NCBI RefSeq assembly: GCF_014851765.1
Contig: NZ_JACVAI010000005.1
Span: 496,001-560,000, forward strand
Reading direction: 5' to 3'
Source: Pseudomonas sp. PDM04
GTDB lineage: Bacteria > Pseudomonadota > Gammaproteobacteria > Pseudomonadales > Pseudomonadaceae
Length of the DNA: 64,000 bases
Positions within the stretch are counted from its first letter, which is position 1. Each line of letters begins with the position of its first letter. This document shows positions 26,229 to 34,788 of the stretch, piece after piece. Both the position numbers and the translations under genes were made by a program. The notes beneath the pieces were generated by a model that searched no databases, had not been told where the DNA came from, and saw only the letters and a list, made by a program, of their open reading frames with translations.

Positions 26229-27038
26229 ATGATTGACTCGCTGGAAAATAACTTCACAGATTCAACTTTCAACACGGCAGCACAAGACGCCTTCTTTAAA
26301 AGTATTGAAGCGGAACTGGCCGCCGTGTCCTTGCCGCGACGGGTCAAACGGTCCACCGCGGCAATGACCGACTCTGCCGAGCGCAAGGATCCGTCGCCCG
26401 ACACTTCGATCGTCGGCCCATCCCTGGTTGTCTTCGAGCAACGCCTCGGCGCAGAGGACAGGCAGTGTGCGCTCGACAGCCAGGCGTTTGCCGAAGCCGT
26501 GGTCAGCAGAATGCCTGCCGACAGCTCCCAGGAGAAACGCTACGAAAAATACAACCAATGCCTGGCCGCTGCGGGCTGGGCCATGGAAAGCTTCACGCGC
26601 AAGCAATACGACTCCCAAGCACTGACGCTGACCATGAATGAAGCACTGCTTCAAGTATTGAAGACCGTGATCAGTGCGGGCTCAGGCAACATATTGAATC
26701 TGGTTGCCAGTGGTTTTGAACAGCTCAAGGGCGACGAAAAAGCCCTCACGATCGTCGATTCGGGCAGCAAGAACAGCCAGGTCGTCAGTTTCAAGGCGGT
26801 GCCCTGCATCGTCGCTCCGGGGGGCGGCATGGCGATGGTCATGGGCGGGCTGGACGTCTATAGCAGGAATTATCGCGGCAACTTCCTGTTTTTCAATTTC
26901 AATACGGCCGGCGTGCACGTTTTTCAGGCCGCCGGTGTTCGCAACTTCAACCGGCGCGCTTACGAACGTAAACGTACGGAGATCGAGGCCTATGTCGATA
27001 ACTTCGGCCAGGACTTGTTCAAGAAGTTGGTGGGCTGA
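26229..27038 (+). CDS. Uncharacterised protein, paralogue of the next gene
   Basis: 269 aa; I do not recognise the family. A GGAAGGACTGAAAC ribosome site fixes the start. The first 55 residues are polar and probably disordered; no signal peptide. From about residue 60 it aligns with the downstream protein: AEDRQ, then a helix ending YNQCLAAAGWAMESF, and a C-terminal part with glycine-rich VAPGGGMAMVMGG, aromatic FLFFNFNTAGVHVFQ, FNRRAYERKRTEIEAYV. The shape is a helical N-domain plus a beta-strand C-domain. The 190-bp leader is clearly richer in A+T than its neighbours. A secreted toxin or effector is conceivable but unproven. Confidence 0.8.
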   Translation: MIDSLENNFTDSTFNTAAQDAFFKSIEAELAAVSLPRRVKRSTAAMTDSAERKDPSPDTSIVGPSLVVFEQRLGAEDRQCALDSQAFAEAVVSRMPADSSQEKRYEKYNQCLAAAGWAMESFTRKQYDSQALTLTMNEALLQVLKTVISAGSGNILNLVASGFEQLKGDEKALTIVDSGSKNSQVVSFKAVPCIVAPGGGMAMVMGGLDVYSRNYRGNFLFFNFNTAGVHVFQAAGVRNFNRRAYERKRTEIEAYVDNFGQDLFKKLVG

Positions 27039-27066
27039 CGACACGATTCGGTGTTGAGGTATTGAG

Positions 27067-27717
27067 ATGCCAACGATTACTGATGCGGTGGTGGTGGGCG
27101 GTTGTTTAGCGTCATTTACCCCGCAGGTGAGTGCGCAGGATCGGCAGGATATACAGGATTGCCTGTTATATGCCGAGTTGGCGGCCAATGACAAATACCC
27201 GGGGCAAGTCTCGAAAAAAGTCTGGTTCGACTATTATCAGGGGCGACTGATAAAAGCGGGTTTCACCCTCAAGGCTTTTATCGCTCCGGAACCGTTCCGG
27301 GTGTCGAGTATTCAGGAACTGCTGACGATGAGCCATACGGTGATCGGTCGCGTCGGTTACGACCGTCTGGGGCAATGTGTTCGTGAGACCTACAGGGCCC
27401 TGGCGCTGGACCGGTTCGCCTGGGAGTTTTTCCGTGGCAACGTGGCGCGAGGGGGGCAGGGCATTCTCAAGTGCTCGCCTTGCGAGCGCCTGGCGTCGGG
27501 TGAAACGGTGGTCTGTCTATTGAGCGTGCAGTACAGCACCCGGGTGACAGAGCAGGCCCTTTTTCTCTGGAGCGAGTTTCACCACAATCTGGAGATTGTC
27601 CCGGGTGGCGGTGTCTACGCCTTCAACCGGGCGGTTTTCCAGCACTACCGTGCACGGGTGCATGAAAAAATCGAGTCGTACTCCGCCAAACGCCTGGTGC
27701 ACACACTCAGGTTCTGA
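27067..27717 (+). CDS. Uncharacterised protein, paralogue of the previous gene
   Basis: 216 aa, 28 bp downstream of its paralogue with a GAGGTATTGAG ribosome site, so probably co-transcribed. It lacks the 55-residue N-terminal tail. Shared segments are SAQDRQDIQDCLLYAELA, WFDYYQGRLIKAGFTLKAF, and a C-terminal aromatic strand region (ALFLWSEFHHNLEIV), VYAFNRAVFQHYRARVHEKIESY. There is no signal peptide and no known catalytic motif. A strong terminator follows. Function unknown. Confidence 0.8.
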   Translation: MPTITDAVVVGGCLASFTPQVSAQDRQDIQDCLLYAELAANDKYPGQVSKKVWFDYYQGRLIKAGFTLKAFIAPEPFRVSSIQELLTMSHTVIGRVGYDRLGQCVRETYRALALDRFAWEFFRGNVARGGQGILKCSPCERLASGETVVCLLSVQYSTRVTEQALFLWSEFHHNLEIVPGGGVYAFNRAVFQHYRARVHEKIESYSAKRLVHTLRF

Positions 27718-27740
27718 AGTGTGCTGTGGGTAAAAACGAA

Positions 27741-27772
27741 AAGGCCTTGTTCTTGCGAACAAGGCCTTTTTT
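27741..27772. terminator. Strong intrinsic terminator
   Basis: A 12-bp stem AAGGCCTTGTTC/GAACAAGGCCTT with loop TTGC is followed by TTTT. It lies between two convergent units and has A-rich sequence on its left, so it may also stop minus-strand transcription from the MarC gene. Confidence 0.92.
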
Positions 27773-27796
27773 ACGGCGGTGTCATTCCGGGGCAGG

Positions 27797-28393
27797 TCAG
27801 GGCACCAGGTAACCCCTGACCCCGGTGAAGATAATCTGCGCCGCCAGGGCACAGACGAACAGCCCCATCAGCCGACTGACAATCTGCAAACCCTGGTCAC
27901 CGAGAAGGCGTTCGATGCGGTTCGACAGATACAGCACCACGCCGACAGTGAAGCTGGCCAGGGCGATGCTGAGAATGGCGGTGAGTTTGTCGTCCCAGTG
28001 CGGTTGGCTGACGCCCATCACCAGCAGCGCACCGATGGTGCCGGGGCCGACGGTCAGGGGGATGGTCAGGGGGACGATGGTGACGTCCTGCTGCACATTA
28101 TCGGTCTGTACCGCCGACTTGCCTTGGGCCATGCCCAACGCCGAGATGAACAGCACGCTGCCCGCACCGATACGGAAAGCGTCCACGGTGATGCCGAACA
28201 CGCTGAAAATGACGCGACCGAACAGATACAGCAGGACACTGGAGACCAGCGTGGCGATCGCCACTTTCCAGGCGAGCCGGTGCTGCTCCTTGCGGGAATA
28301 ACCGCGGGTCAGGCTGATGAAGCAGGACAACACAAAGAACGGGCTATAGAGCACCAGCATCTTCAGGTAAACGCTGAACAACACGTGGAGCAT
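27797..28393 (-). CDS. MarC family (UPF0056) membrane protein
   Basis: 198 aa with six predicted membrane segments. The family segments are ALGMAQGKSA after helix 3 and the conserved VPLTIPLTVGPGTIGALLV loop, then LMGLFVCALAAQIIFTGV at the end. MarC proteins are inner-membrane proteins of unclear role; the old link to multiple antibiotic resistance has not held up. It lies 62 bp downstream of retS on the same strand. Confidence 0.9.
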   Translation of the reverse strand: MLHVLFSVYLKMLVLYSPFFVLSCFISLTRGYSRKEQHRLAWKVAIATLVSSVLLYLFGRVIFSVFGITVDAFRIGAGSVLFISALGMAQGKSAVQTDNVQQDVTIVPLTIPLTVGPGTIGALLVMGVSQPHWDDKLTAILSIALASFTVGVVLYLSNRIERLLGDQGLQIVSRLMGLFVCALAAQIIFTGVRGYLVP

Positions 28394-28455
28394 GGGGCAG
28401 GCTCACTGGCGAGGGAAGTCGGGGGAGTCTATCAGGCGTCGCCGAGTCTGTCGGC

Positions 28456-31233
28456 TCAGGACGTTTGCGCGGCCGCGCGGTTCTGCTGTTCGCGCTGGGC
28501 GACCCAATGCTCGATCAGCTCGCGCAGTTGTGACAGCTCCACCGGCTTGGCCATGTGCCCGTCCATGCCAGCCTGGCGCGCACGCTCCTTGTGTTCGGCG
28601 AGGATGTGCGCGGTCAACGCGACGACCGGGGTACGAACCCGTTGGTTGCTGACTTCCCAGGCGCGCAGTTGCTGGGTGGCGGAGAATCCGTCGAGGATCG
28701 GCATCTCGCAATCCATCAACACCAGGTCGTAGCGCTGCGCCTTCATCGCCTGCAAGGCTTCCTCGCCATTGCTCGCGGTGTCCGGTTGCAGGTTGAGCTT
28801 GCCCAGCATGCCACGGATGACCTTGGTCGAAATGCTGTTGTCTTCGGCAACCAGAATGCGGAAATCGCTGGGGACCTTGACCGGCACGGTCGGGCCGCTG
28901 GGTGTTTGCGGCGAAACGGCGAGCCCCTTGTTGCGCTGGTTCAGTTCATCGGCCAGGGTGGTCTTGAGGGTATAGCCGGCCACGGGTTTGGCGAGGATGC
29001 GCTTGATCCCGGAGTTGCGCGCGATGATCTTGCTCGGCGCATTGCTGATGCCGGTGAGCATGACCAGCAGGATGTCGTGGTTGAGGCTCGGGTCTTCCTT
29101 GATCTTGGCCGCCAGTTGCATGCCGGTCATGCCGGGCATGTTCTGGTCCAGCAGCACCACATCGAAGTAGTCGCGCAGGTGCGCCTTGGTGCGCAGCAGC
29201 GCCAGGGCTTCCTTGCCGGATGGCACCGCACTGACGTTCAGGCCCCAGGCACTGCACTGCTGCACCAGCACCTTGCGACAGGTGTCGTTGTCATCCACCA
29301 CCAGCACCCGTGCCCCTTGCAGCGGGCCGTCGAGGTCGGAGGTCGGGTGTTCGAGTCGGTCAGGGTCCAGGGGCAGGGTCAGCCACAGGGTGCTGCCCTG
29401 GTTGGCGCCACTCTTGATGCCGAATTCCCCTTGCATCAGGCGAATCAGCTGGCGGGCAATCACCAGTCCGAGGTTGCCGCCCAGACGGGTGGCGGACAGG
29501 AAGTTCTTGCTGTGCAGCTCGGCGTGCATCAACGCGTCGCGCTCTTCGGCGTCCATCGGTTCGCCGCTGTCCTGCACGGCAATGCGCAGGCGTGGACGGG
29601 CGCTGCGTTCGTCGAGAGCGACGACGATCAGGATCTCGCCTTCGTCGGTCTTCTTCAGGGCGTTTTCCAGCAGGCTCAGCAAGGTCTGGCGCAGGCGTGT
29701 CGGGTCGCCGCTGATGACCCGCGGCACCTGCGGCTGGATGAAGCTGATCAGTTCGACGTTCTGCTGTTCGGCCTTGGCGCGGAAGATGCTCAGGCAATCC
29801 TCGATCAGCGCATTGAGGTCGAACTGCACGTCGTCCAGCTCGATCTGCCCGGATTCGAGCTTGGAGATGTCGAGGATCTCGTTGATCAATGTCAGCAGTT
29901 CGTTGCCGGCACTGTGGATGGTTTGCACGTAGTCGCGCTGCTTGACCGACAGCGGGGTGCCCAGCAATAGCTCGGTCATGCCCAGCACGCCATTCATCGG
30001 GGTGCGGATTTCGTGGCTGATTTTCGCCAGGAATTCAGCCTTGGCATTGATTTCGGCATTGCTGGCGGCGAGATCGCGGCTGATGCTGAAACGGTCTTCG
30101 GTGATGCTGCGCTGACGCTCGCTCAGGGCGATGCTCATCAGCAGGCCGCTGAGGCAGATGAACGCCAGCAGGGCGGTGATCAGGCCTTGCGGTTCAATCA
30201 GCGTCAGCCCCATCAGGGCCGGAAGAATGATCAGCGTGCCGAGGTTGAACACGACCATGGCGGCCACGAACAGCCGCGCCGGGCGATAGCCTTTTTGCCA
30301 GTGCCAGGCGCTGACGAACAGCATCGTCAGGCCGGCGAGGGCGACCATGGCGTAGGTGATGATGTTCAGGGGCAGCGTATTGACGAACAACAGCAGCAGG
30401 CCGCAGAAACAGATGAACAGAATGTCGCCCAGCAGCAGCTTGTTCAGCGGATGGGGGCCGAGCGGGGCGAAGAAACGGTAGGCGAACATCAGACCGCAGG
30501 GCGCGGTCAGCAGCAGGGCGAGGTAAGCGCCCGGTGTCTGCAGGCCGTGCCAGTCCGGCAACCAGGGTCCGGCGAGGTTGAGCAGCAATGCCACGCTGAG
30601 CATCAGCAACGCTTCACAGCCGGCCAGCCACAGGCTGCTGCGCGAGCGGGTATAGGCGTAGCGGATCAGGTTGTGCAGGATCAGCATGCCGATGCAGCCG
30701 AACAGCAGGCCGTAAATCAACGTCTGGTTCTGATTCGCCGCGGTCATGATCGCCGATTGCAGGGTGATGTAGGGCCGCATCTGGTGTTCGGACGCCAGTC
30801 GCAGGTAAACATCGAGGGGTTTGTCACTTTGCGGCAACGGCAACATGAAGTCGCTGTTGGGCAAGGGCCGTTCGGCCTGAGGCTGTTCGGAACCGCTGTT
30901 CAGCTGATCGATCAGCTTGTCGCCGTCGAGCACATACAGGTTGAGGCGTGACAGGTCGGGGGCAAACACCCGCAGCAACTGTTCGTGTTTGCCGGGGGCC
31001 AGCCTGAAGCGCAGCCAGAGCGCGCCGCCGGGTTCGGCTGCGGTGAGGCGTTCGAGTTCGGTGGGGCTGAATTGATTGATATAGCGAGCGGAACGGATGT
31101 CGCTCAGTTGCAGGTCGCCCTGCTCGTCGAACAATACCGCCCACCCACTGCCCTGCGCGGCCTGGGCCGACAGCATGAAGAGCAGCGTCATCAGCGTGAC
31201 GGTGAAACCTATGGCAATCCTGAGCCAGCGCAC
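28456..31233 (-). CDS. retS: Hybrid sensor kinase RetS
   Basis: 925 aa with a GTG start and AGGGATTT ribosome site. Residues 1-27 are a signal segment, about 30-165 a periplasmic 7TMR-DISMED2 sensor, and about 172-375 seven membrane helices. HisKA follows with H407 (KISHEIRTPMNG), then an ATPase domain (about 505-625) and two receivers with D696 and D841. This layout and the position next to purD-purH-fis identify RetS, which in P. aeruginosa blocks GacS and thereby the Gac/Rsm switch to biofilm growth and type VI secretion. The ATPase G1 region reads DSGEPMDAEE rather than D-x-G-x-G, in line with RetS acting mainly by binding GacS. Confidence 0.92.
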   Translation of the reverse strand: MRWLRIAIGFTVTLMTLLFMLSAQAAQGSGWAVLFDEQGDLQLSDIRSARYINQFSPTELERLTAAEPGGALWLRFRLAPGKHEQLLRVFAPDLSRLNLYVLDGDKLIDQLNSGSEQPQAERPLPNSDFMLPLPQSDKPLDVYLRLASEHQMRPYITLQSAIMTAANQNQTLIYGLLFGCIGMLILHNLIRYAYTRSRSSLWLAGCEALLMLSVALLLNLAGPWLPDWHGLQTPGAYLALLLTAPCGLMFAYRFFAPLGPHPLNKLLLGDILFICFCGLLLLFVNTLPLNIITYAMVALAGLTMLFVSAWHWQKGYRPARLFVAAMVVFNLGTLIILPALMGLTLIEPQGLITALLAFICLSGLLMSIALSERQRSITEDRFSISRDLAASNAEINAKAEFLAKISHEIRTPMNGVLGMTELLLGTPLSVKQRDYVQTIHSAGNELLTLINEILDISKLESGQIELDDVQFDLNALIEDCLSIFRAKAEQQNVELISFIQPQVPRVISGDPTRLRQTLLSLLENALKKTDEGEILIVVALDERSARPRLRIAVQDSGEPMDAEERDALMHAELHSKNFLSATRLGGNLGLVIARQLIRLMQGEFGIKSGANQGSTLWLTLPLDPDRLEHPTSDLDGPLQGARVLVVDDNDTCRKVLVQQCSAWGLNVSAVPSGKEALALLRTKAHLRDYFDVVLLDQNMPGMTGMQLAAKIKEDPSLNHDILLVMLTGISNAPSKIIARNSGIKRILAKPVAGYTLKTTLADELNQRNKGLAVSPQTPSGPTVPVKVPSDFRILVAEDNSISTKVIRGMLGKLNLQPDTASNGEEALQAMKAQRYDLVLMDCEMPILDGFSATQQLRAWEVSNQRVRTPVVALTAHILAEHKERARQAGMDGHMAKPVELSQLRELIEHWVAQREQQNRAAAQTS

Positions 31234-31293
31234 GGCGAAATCCCTTCGTAGGTTGATGCCAGAGTATAACTATGCGCGGCGCCGGAATAGTCC

Positions 31294-31316
31294 GGCAAGG
31301 GCCTGAAACCCTTGCC
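31294..31316 (-). terminator. Hairpin after purD
   Basis: GGCAAGGG and CCCTTGCC form an 8-bp stem with a 7-base loop, 17 bases beyond the purD stop. No T-run follows, so the call is weak. Confidence 0.45.
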
Positions 31317-31332
31317 CGACCGAATGAAACGC

Positions 31333-32628
31333 TTATTCCTGATTTTCGCCACGCTCGCGGGCAATGGCGCGGTAGCCAATGTCCTTGCGATAGAAACAGC
31401 CTTCCCAGTCAATCTTCGCTGCCAGCTTGTACGCCTGTTGCTGAGCGGCATCGACGCTGGCGCCCATGGCGGTTGCGCACAGTACCCGGCCACCGGCGGT
31501 CACCACTTGACCGTCCTTCAGCGCGGTGCCGGCGTGGAAGACTTTACCCTCCAGGCCCGCAGCGGCGTCCAGGCCCTTGATGGCTGCGCCTTTAGCGTAG
31601 TCGCCAGGATAGCCGCCTGCCGCCAGCACGATGCCGACGCTCGGACGTGGATCCCATTGCGCTTCGACTTTGTCCAGGGCTTGAGCCAATGCCGCTTCGA
31701 CCAGCAACACCAGGCTCGATTGCAGGCGCAGCATGACCGGCTGAGTCTCAGGGTCGCCGAAACGGCAGTTGAATTCGATAACTTTTGGGTTACCAGCCTT
31801 GTCGATCATCAGGCCGGCGTACAGGAAACCGGTGTAGACATTGCCTTCGTCGGCCATGCCGCGCACGGTCGGCCAGATCACCAGGTCCATGACGCGCTGG
31901 TGCACTTCGCTGGTGACCACGGGCGCCGGGGAGTAAGCGCCCATGCCGCCGGTGTTCGGGCCGGTGTCGCCGTCGCCGACGCGTTTGTGGTCTTGGCTGG
32001 TGGCCATCGGCAGCACGTTCTTGCCGTCGACCATGACGATGAAGCTGGCTTCTTCGCCGTCCAGGAATTCCTCGATGACCACACGCGAACCGGCGTCGCC
32101 GAACGCATTGCCGGCGAGCATGTCGCGCACGGCGTCCTCGGCTTCGGCCAGGGTCATGGCCACGATCACGCCTTTACCGGCGGCCAGGCCATCGGCCTTG
32201 ATCACGATCGGAGCACCCTTTTCACGCAGGTAAGCCAGGGCCGGCTCGATCTCGGTGAAATTCTGGTAGTCAGCGGTCGGGATCTTGTGGCGTGCCAGGA
32301 AATCCTTGGTGAACGCTTTCGAACCTTCCAGTTGCGCGGCACCGGCCGTCGGGCCGAAGCAATCCAGGCCACGGGAACGGAACAGGTCGACGACGCCGGC
32401 GACCAGCGGCACTTCCGGACCGACGATGGTCAGGGAAACATTTTTCTCGGCGAAATCGGCCAGTTGTTCCAGGGCCAGCACGTCGATGGCGACGTTTTCG
32501 CACTTGGCTTCGATGGCGGTACCGGCATTGCCCGGGGCCACGAAAACCTTCTGCACGCGCGGATCCTGAGCCACTTTCCAGGCCAGGGCGTGTTCACGGC
32601 CACCGCTGCCAATGATCAAAACATTCAT
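31333..32628 (-). CDS. purD: Phosphoribosylamine-glycine ligase PurD
   Basis: 431 aa, the usual length. ATP-grasp enzyme that joins glycine to phosphoribosylamine in the second step of purine synthesis. Landmarks are the N-terminal VLIIGSGGREHALAWK, GPEVPLVAGVVD, the ATP loop IKADGLAAGKGVIVA, PNTGGMGAYSP, and NCRFGDPETQPV. The start at 32628 has a GAGG ribosome site. It follows purH after a gap with a REP pair. Confidence 0.97.
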   Translation of the reverse strand: MNVLIIGSGGREHALAWKVAQDPRVQKVFVAPGNAGTAIEAKCENVAIDVLALEQLADFAEKNVSLTIVGPEVPLVAGVVDLFRSRGLDCFGPTAGAAQLEGSKAFTKDFLARHKIPTADYQNFTEIEPALAYLREKGAPIVIKADGLAAGKGVIVAMTLAEAEDAVRDMLAGNAFGDAGSRVVIEEFLDGEEASFIVMVDGKNVLPMATSQDHKRVGDGDTGPNTGGMGAYSPAPVVTSEVHQRVMDLVIWPTVRGMADEGNVYTGFLYAGLMIDKAGNPKVIEFNCRFGDPETQPVMLRLQSSLVLLVEAALAQALDKVEAQWDPRPSVGIVLAAGGYPGDYAKGAAIKGLDAAAGLEGKVFHAGTALKDGQVVTAGGRVLCATAMGASVDAAQQQAYKLAAKIDWEGCFYRKDIGYRAIARERGENQE

Positions 32629-32662
32629 TTCAAAAACCTCGGATGACGCTGAATTCGGAAAC

Positions 32663-32764
32663 CTGTAGGAGCGAGCTTGCTCGCGATGGTGGTTAACGAT
32701 AACGCTGGGTGTCAGAAACAACGCGGCGCCGTATCGTTCATCGCGAGCAAGCTCGCTCCTACAG
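32663..32764. repeat. REP pair between purH and purD
   Basis: CTGTAGGAGCGAGCTTGCTC starting at 32663 and GAGCAAGCTCGCTCCTACAG ending at 32764 are a perfect inverted pair about 50 bases apart. This is the variant with TAGGAGC in place of GGGAGC. Confidence 0.9.
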
Positions 32765-32778
32765 GGAAAACGGTTCTG

Positions 32779-34386
32779 TTAGTGACGGAAGTGGCGCATG
32801 CCGGTGAACACCATCGCAATGCCGGCTTCGTCGGCGGCAGCAATCACTTCGTTGTCGCGCATCGAGCCGCCTGGCTGGATCACCGCTGTGATACCGACCT
32901 TGGCCGCATTGTCCAGGCCGTCGCGGAACGGGAAGAAGGCATCGGAAGCCATGACCGAGCCGGCCACCTGCAAACCGGCGTGCTCGGCCTTGATCGCGGC
33001 GATGCGTGCCGAATTCACGCGGCTCATCTGACCTGCGCCGACACCGATGGTCTGACGGTTCTTGGCGTAGACGATGGCGTTGGACTTGACGTACTTGGCC
33101 ACTTTCCAGGCGAAGATCAGGTCGTTGATTTCCTGTTCGGTCGGTGCGCGCTTGGTCACCACTTTCAGGTCATCGGCGCTGATCATGCCGATATCGCGGC
33201 TCTGCACCAGCAGACCGCCGTTGACACGCTTGTAGTCCCAGGCCGCCGCGCGATCCGCCGACCATTCGCCGCAGGCCAGCAGGCGTACGTTGGCTTTGGC
33301 GGCGACGATGGCGCGGGCTTCTTCGCTGACGCTCGGGGCGATGATCACTTCGACGAACTGACGCTCGACGATGGCCTTGGCGGTTTCAGCGTCCAGCTCG
33401 CGGTTGAAGGCGATGATGCCGCCGAACGCCGATTCGGTGTCGGTGGCGTAGGCCAGGTCGTAGGCCTTGCGGATGCCGCCTTCGGCATCCGGGCTCACCG
33501 CGACGCCGCACGGGTTGGCGTGCTTGACGATCACGCAGGCTGGCTTGACGAAGCTCTTCACGCATTCCAGCGCGGCGTCAGTGTCGGCCACGTTGTTGTA
33601 CGACAGCTCCTTGCCCTGCAGCTGGGTGGCGGTGGCGATGCCGACTTCAGCCGGCTTGGCTTCCACGTAGAACGCCGCGCTCTGGTGCGGGTTCTCGCCG
33701 TAGCGCATTTCCTGGGCCTTGACGAACTGGCTGTTGAAGGTGCGCGGGAACTCGCTGCGACCTTCGGTGGAGAGGGTCTCGGCGGCCTGGTTCACGGTAC
33801 CCATGTAGTTGGCGATCATGCCGTCGTAGGCGGCGGTGTGTTCGAACGCCTTGAGCATCAGGTTGAAACGCTGGGCGTAGGTCAGGCCGCCGGCCTTGAG
33901 GTTTTCCAGGACGTTGGCGTAGTCGCTGGCGTTGACCACGATGGCCACGTCCTTGTGGTTCTTGGCGGCGGAACGGACCATGGTCGGGCCGCCGATGTCG
34001 ATGTTCTCGATGGCGGTCGGCAGGTCGCAGCCCGGCTTGCTGATGGTGGCTTCGAACGGGTACAGGTTGACCGCCACCAGATCGATCGGCCTGATGCCGT
34101 GCTCGTTCATGATGGCGTCGTCGATACCGCGACGACCGAGGATCCCGCCGTGGATTTTCGGGTGCAGGGTTTTTACCCGACCGTCCATCATCTCTGCGAA
34201 ACCGGTGTAATCCGCGACTTCCACTGCGGCAACGCCGTTGTCGCGCAGCAGCTTGAACGTTCCGCCGGTGGAGAGGATCTCGACGCCCAGGGCTTCAAGC
34301 TCTTTGGCGAATTCGAGGATCCCGGTCTTGTCGGAGACGCTGATCAAGGCGCGGCGGATCGGCAGGCGGGTAGTCTGGTCGGTCAT
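32779..34386 (-). CDS. purH: Bifunctional AICAR transformylase/IMP cyclohydrolase PurH
   Basis: 535 aa; performs the last two steps of IMP synthesis. The N-terminal cyclohydrolase domain (about 1-200) has ALISVSDKTGILEFA, STGGTFKLLRDN and GRVKTLHPKIHGGIL. The C-terminal transformylase has MRYGENPHQSAAFY, VIVKHANPCGVA and GAGQMSRVNSARIA. The ATG at 34386 gives the family N-terminus; the longer frame is not needed. It starts only 34 bases after the fis terminator. Confidence 0.97.
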   Translation of the reverse strand: MTDQTTRLPIRRALISVSDKTGILEFAKELEALGVEILSTGGTFKLLRDNGVAAVEVADYTGFAEMMDGRVKTLHPKIHGGILGRRGIDDAIMNEHGIRPIDLVAVNLYPFEATISKPGCDLPTAIENIDIGGPTMVRSAAKNHKDVAIVVNASDYANVLENLKAGGLTYAQRFNLMLKAFEHTAAYDGMIANYMGTVNQAAETLSTEGRSEFPRTFNSQFVKAQEMRYGENPHQSAAFYVEAKPAEVGIATATQLQGKELSYNNVADTDAALECVKSFVKPACVIVKHANPCGVAVSPDAEGGIRKAYDLAYATDTESAFGGIIAFNRELDAETAKAIVERQFVEVIIAPSVSEEARAIVAAKANVRLLACGEWSADRAAAWDYKRVNGGLLVQSRDIGMISADDLKVVTKRAPTEQEINDLIFAWKVAKYVKSNAIVYAKNRQTIGVGAGQMSRVNSARIAAIKAEHAGLQVAGSVMASDAFFPFRDGLDNAAKVGITAVIQPGGSMRDNEVIAAADEAGIAMVFTGMRHFRH

Positions 34387-34420
34387 TTCAATTTCCATCA
34401 AAAGCAAAGGAGTCAGCAAA

Positions 34421-34450
34421 AAAGGCGACCGTTTTTACGCGGGCGCCTTT
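34421..34450 (-). terminator. Intrinsic terminator of dusB-fis
   Basis: On the minus strand AAAGGCG-C-CCG and CGG-T-CGCCTTT form an interrupted stem around a short loop, followed by TTTTTT. It is 17 bases after the fis stop and immediately before purH. Confidence 0.88.
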
Positions 34451-34467
34451 CTGGTTTGATTGAATGC

Positions 34468-34788
34468 TTACAGCAAATCGTACTGCTTGAGTTTCTTGCG
34501 CAGGGTGCCCCGGTTGAGTCCGAGCAGCTCGCTGGCCTTGGTCTGGTTGCCCTTGACGTAGTTCATCACGCACTCGAGCAGGGGCGCCTCGACTTCGGAA
34601 AGCACCAGGTTGTACACATCCGTGACGGCAGCGCCCTCAAGGTGGGCGAAATAATTGTGCAGCGCCTTCTCGACATTGCCGCGAAGGGTCTGACCTTCTT
34701 CGCTGGGCGTATTGAGGTGCTGTTTCAAATTCACGTTGTCGCTCACGGGCGTTGTTCCACTCACTAAAGTCTCTGTCATCATCGTCAT
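34468..34788 (-). CDS. fis: DNA-bending nucleoid protein Fis
   Basis: 106 aa. The C-terminal helix-turn-helix, NQTKASELLGLNRGTLRKKL, is the classic Fis DNA-binding unit; the preceding helices LECVMNYV form the dimer core. The start at 34788 overlaps the dusB stop (ATGA), as in most gamma-proteobacteria where dusB and fis form one operon. Fis shapes growth-phase transcription of ribosomal RNA and many other genes. Confidence 0.97.
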   Translation of the reverse strand: MTMMTETLVSGTTPVSDNVNLKQHLNTPSEEGQTLRGNVEKALHNYFAHLEGAAVTDVYNLVLSEVEAPLLECVMNYVKGNQTKASELLGLNRGTLRKKLKQYDLL

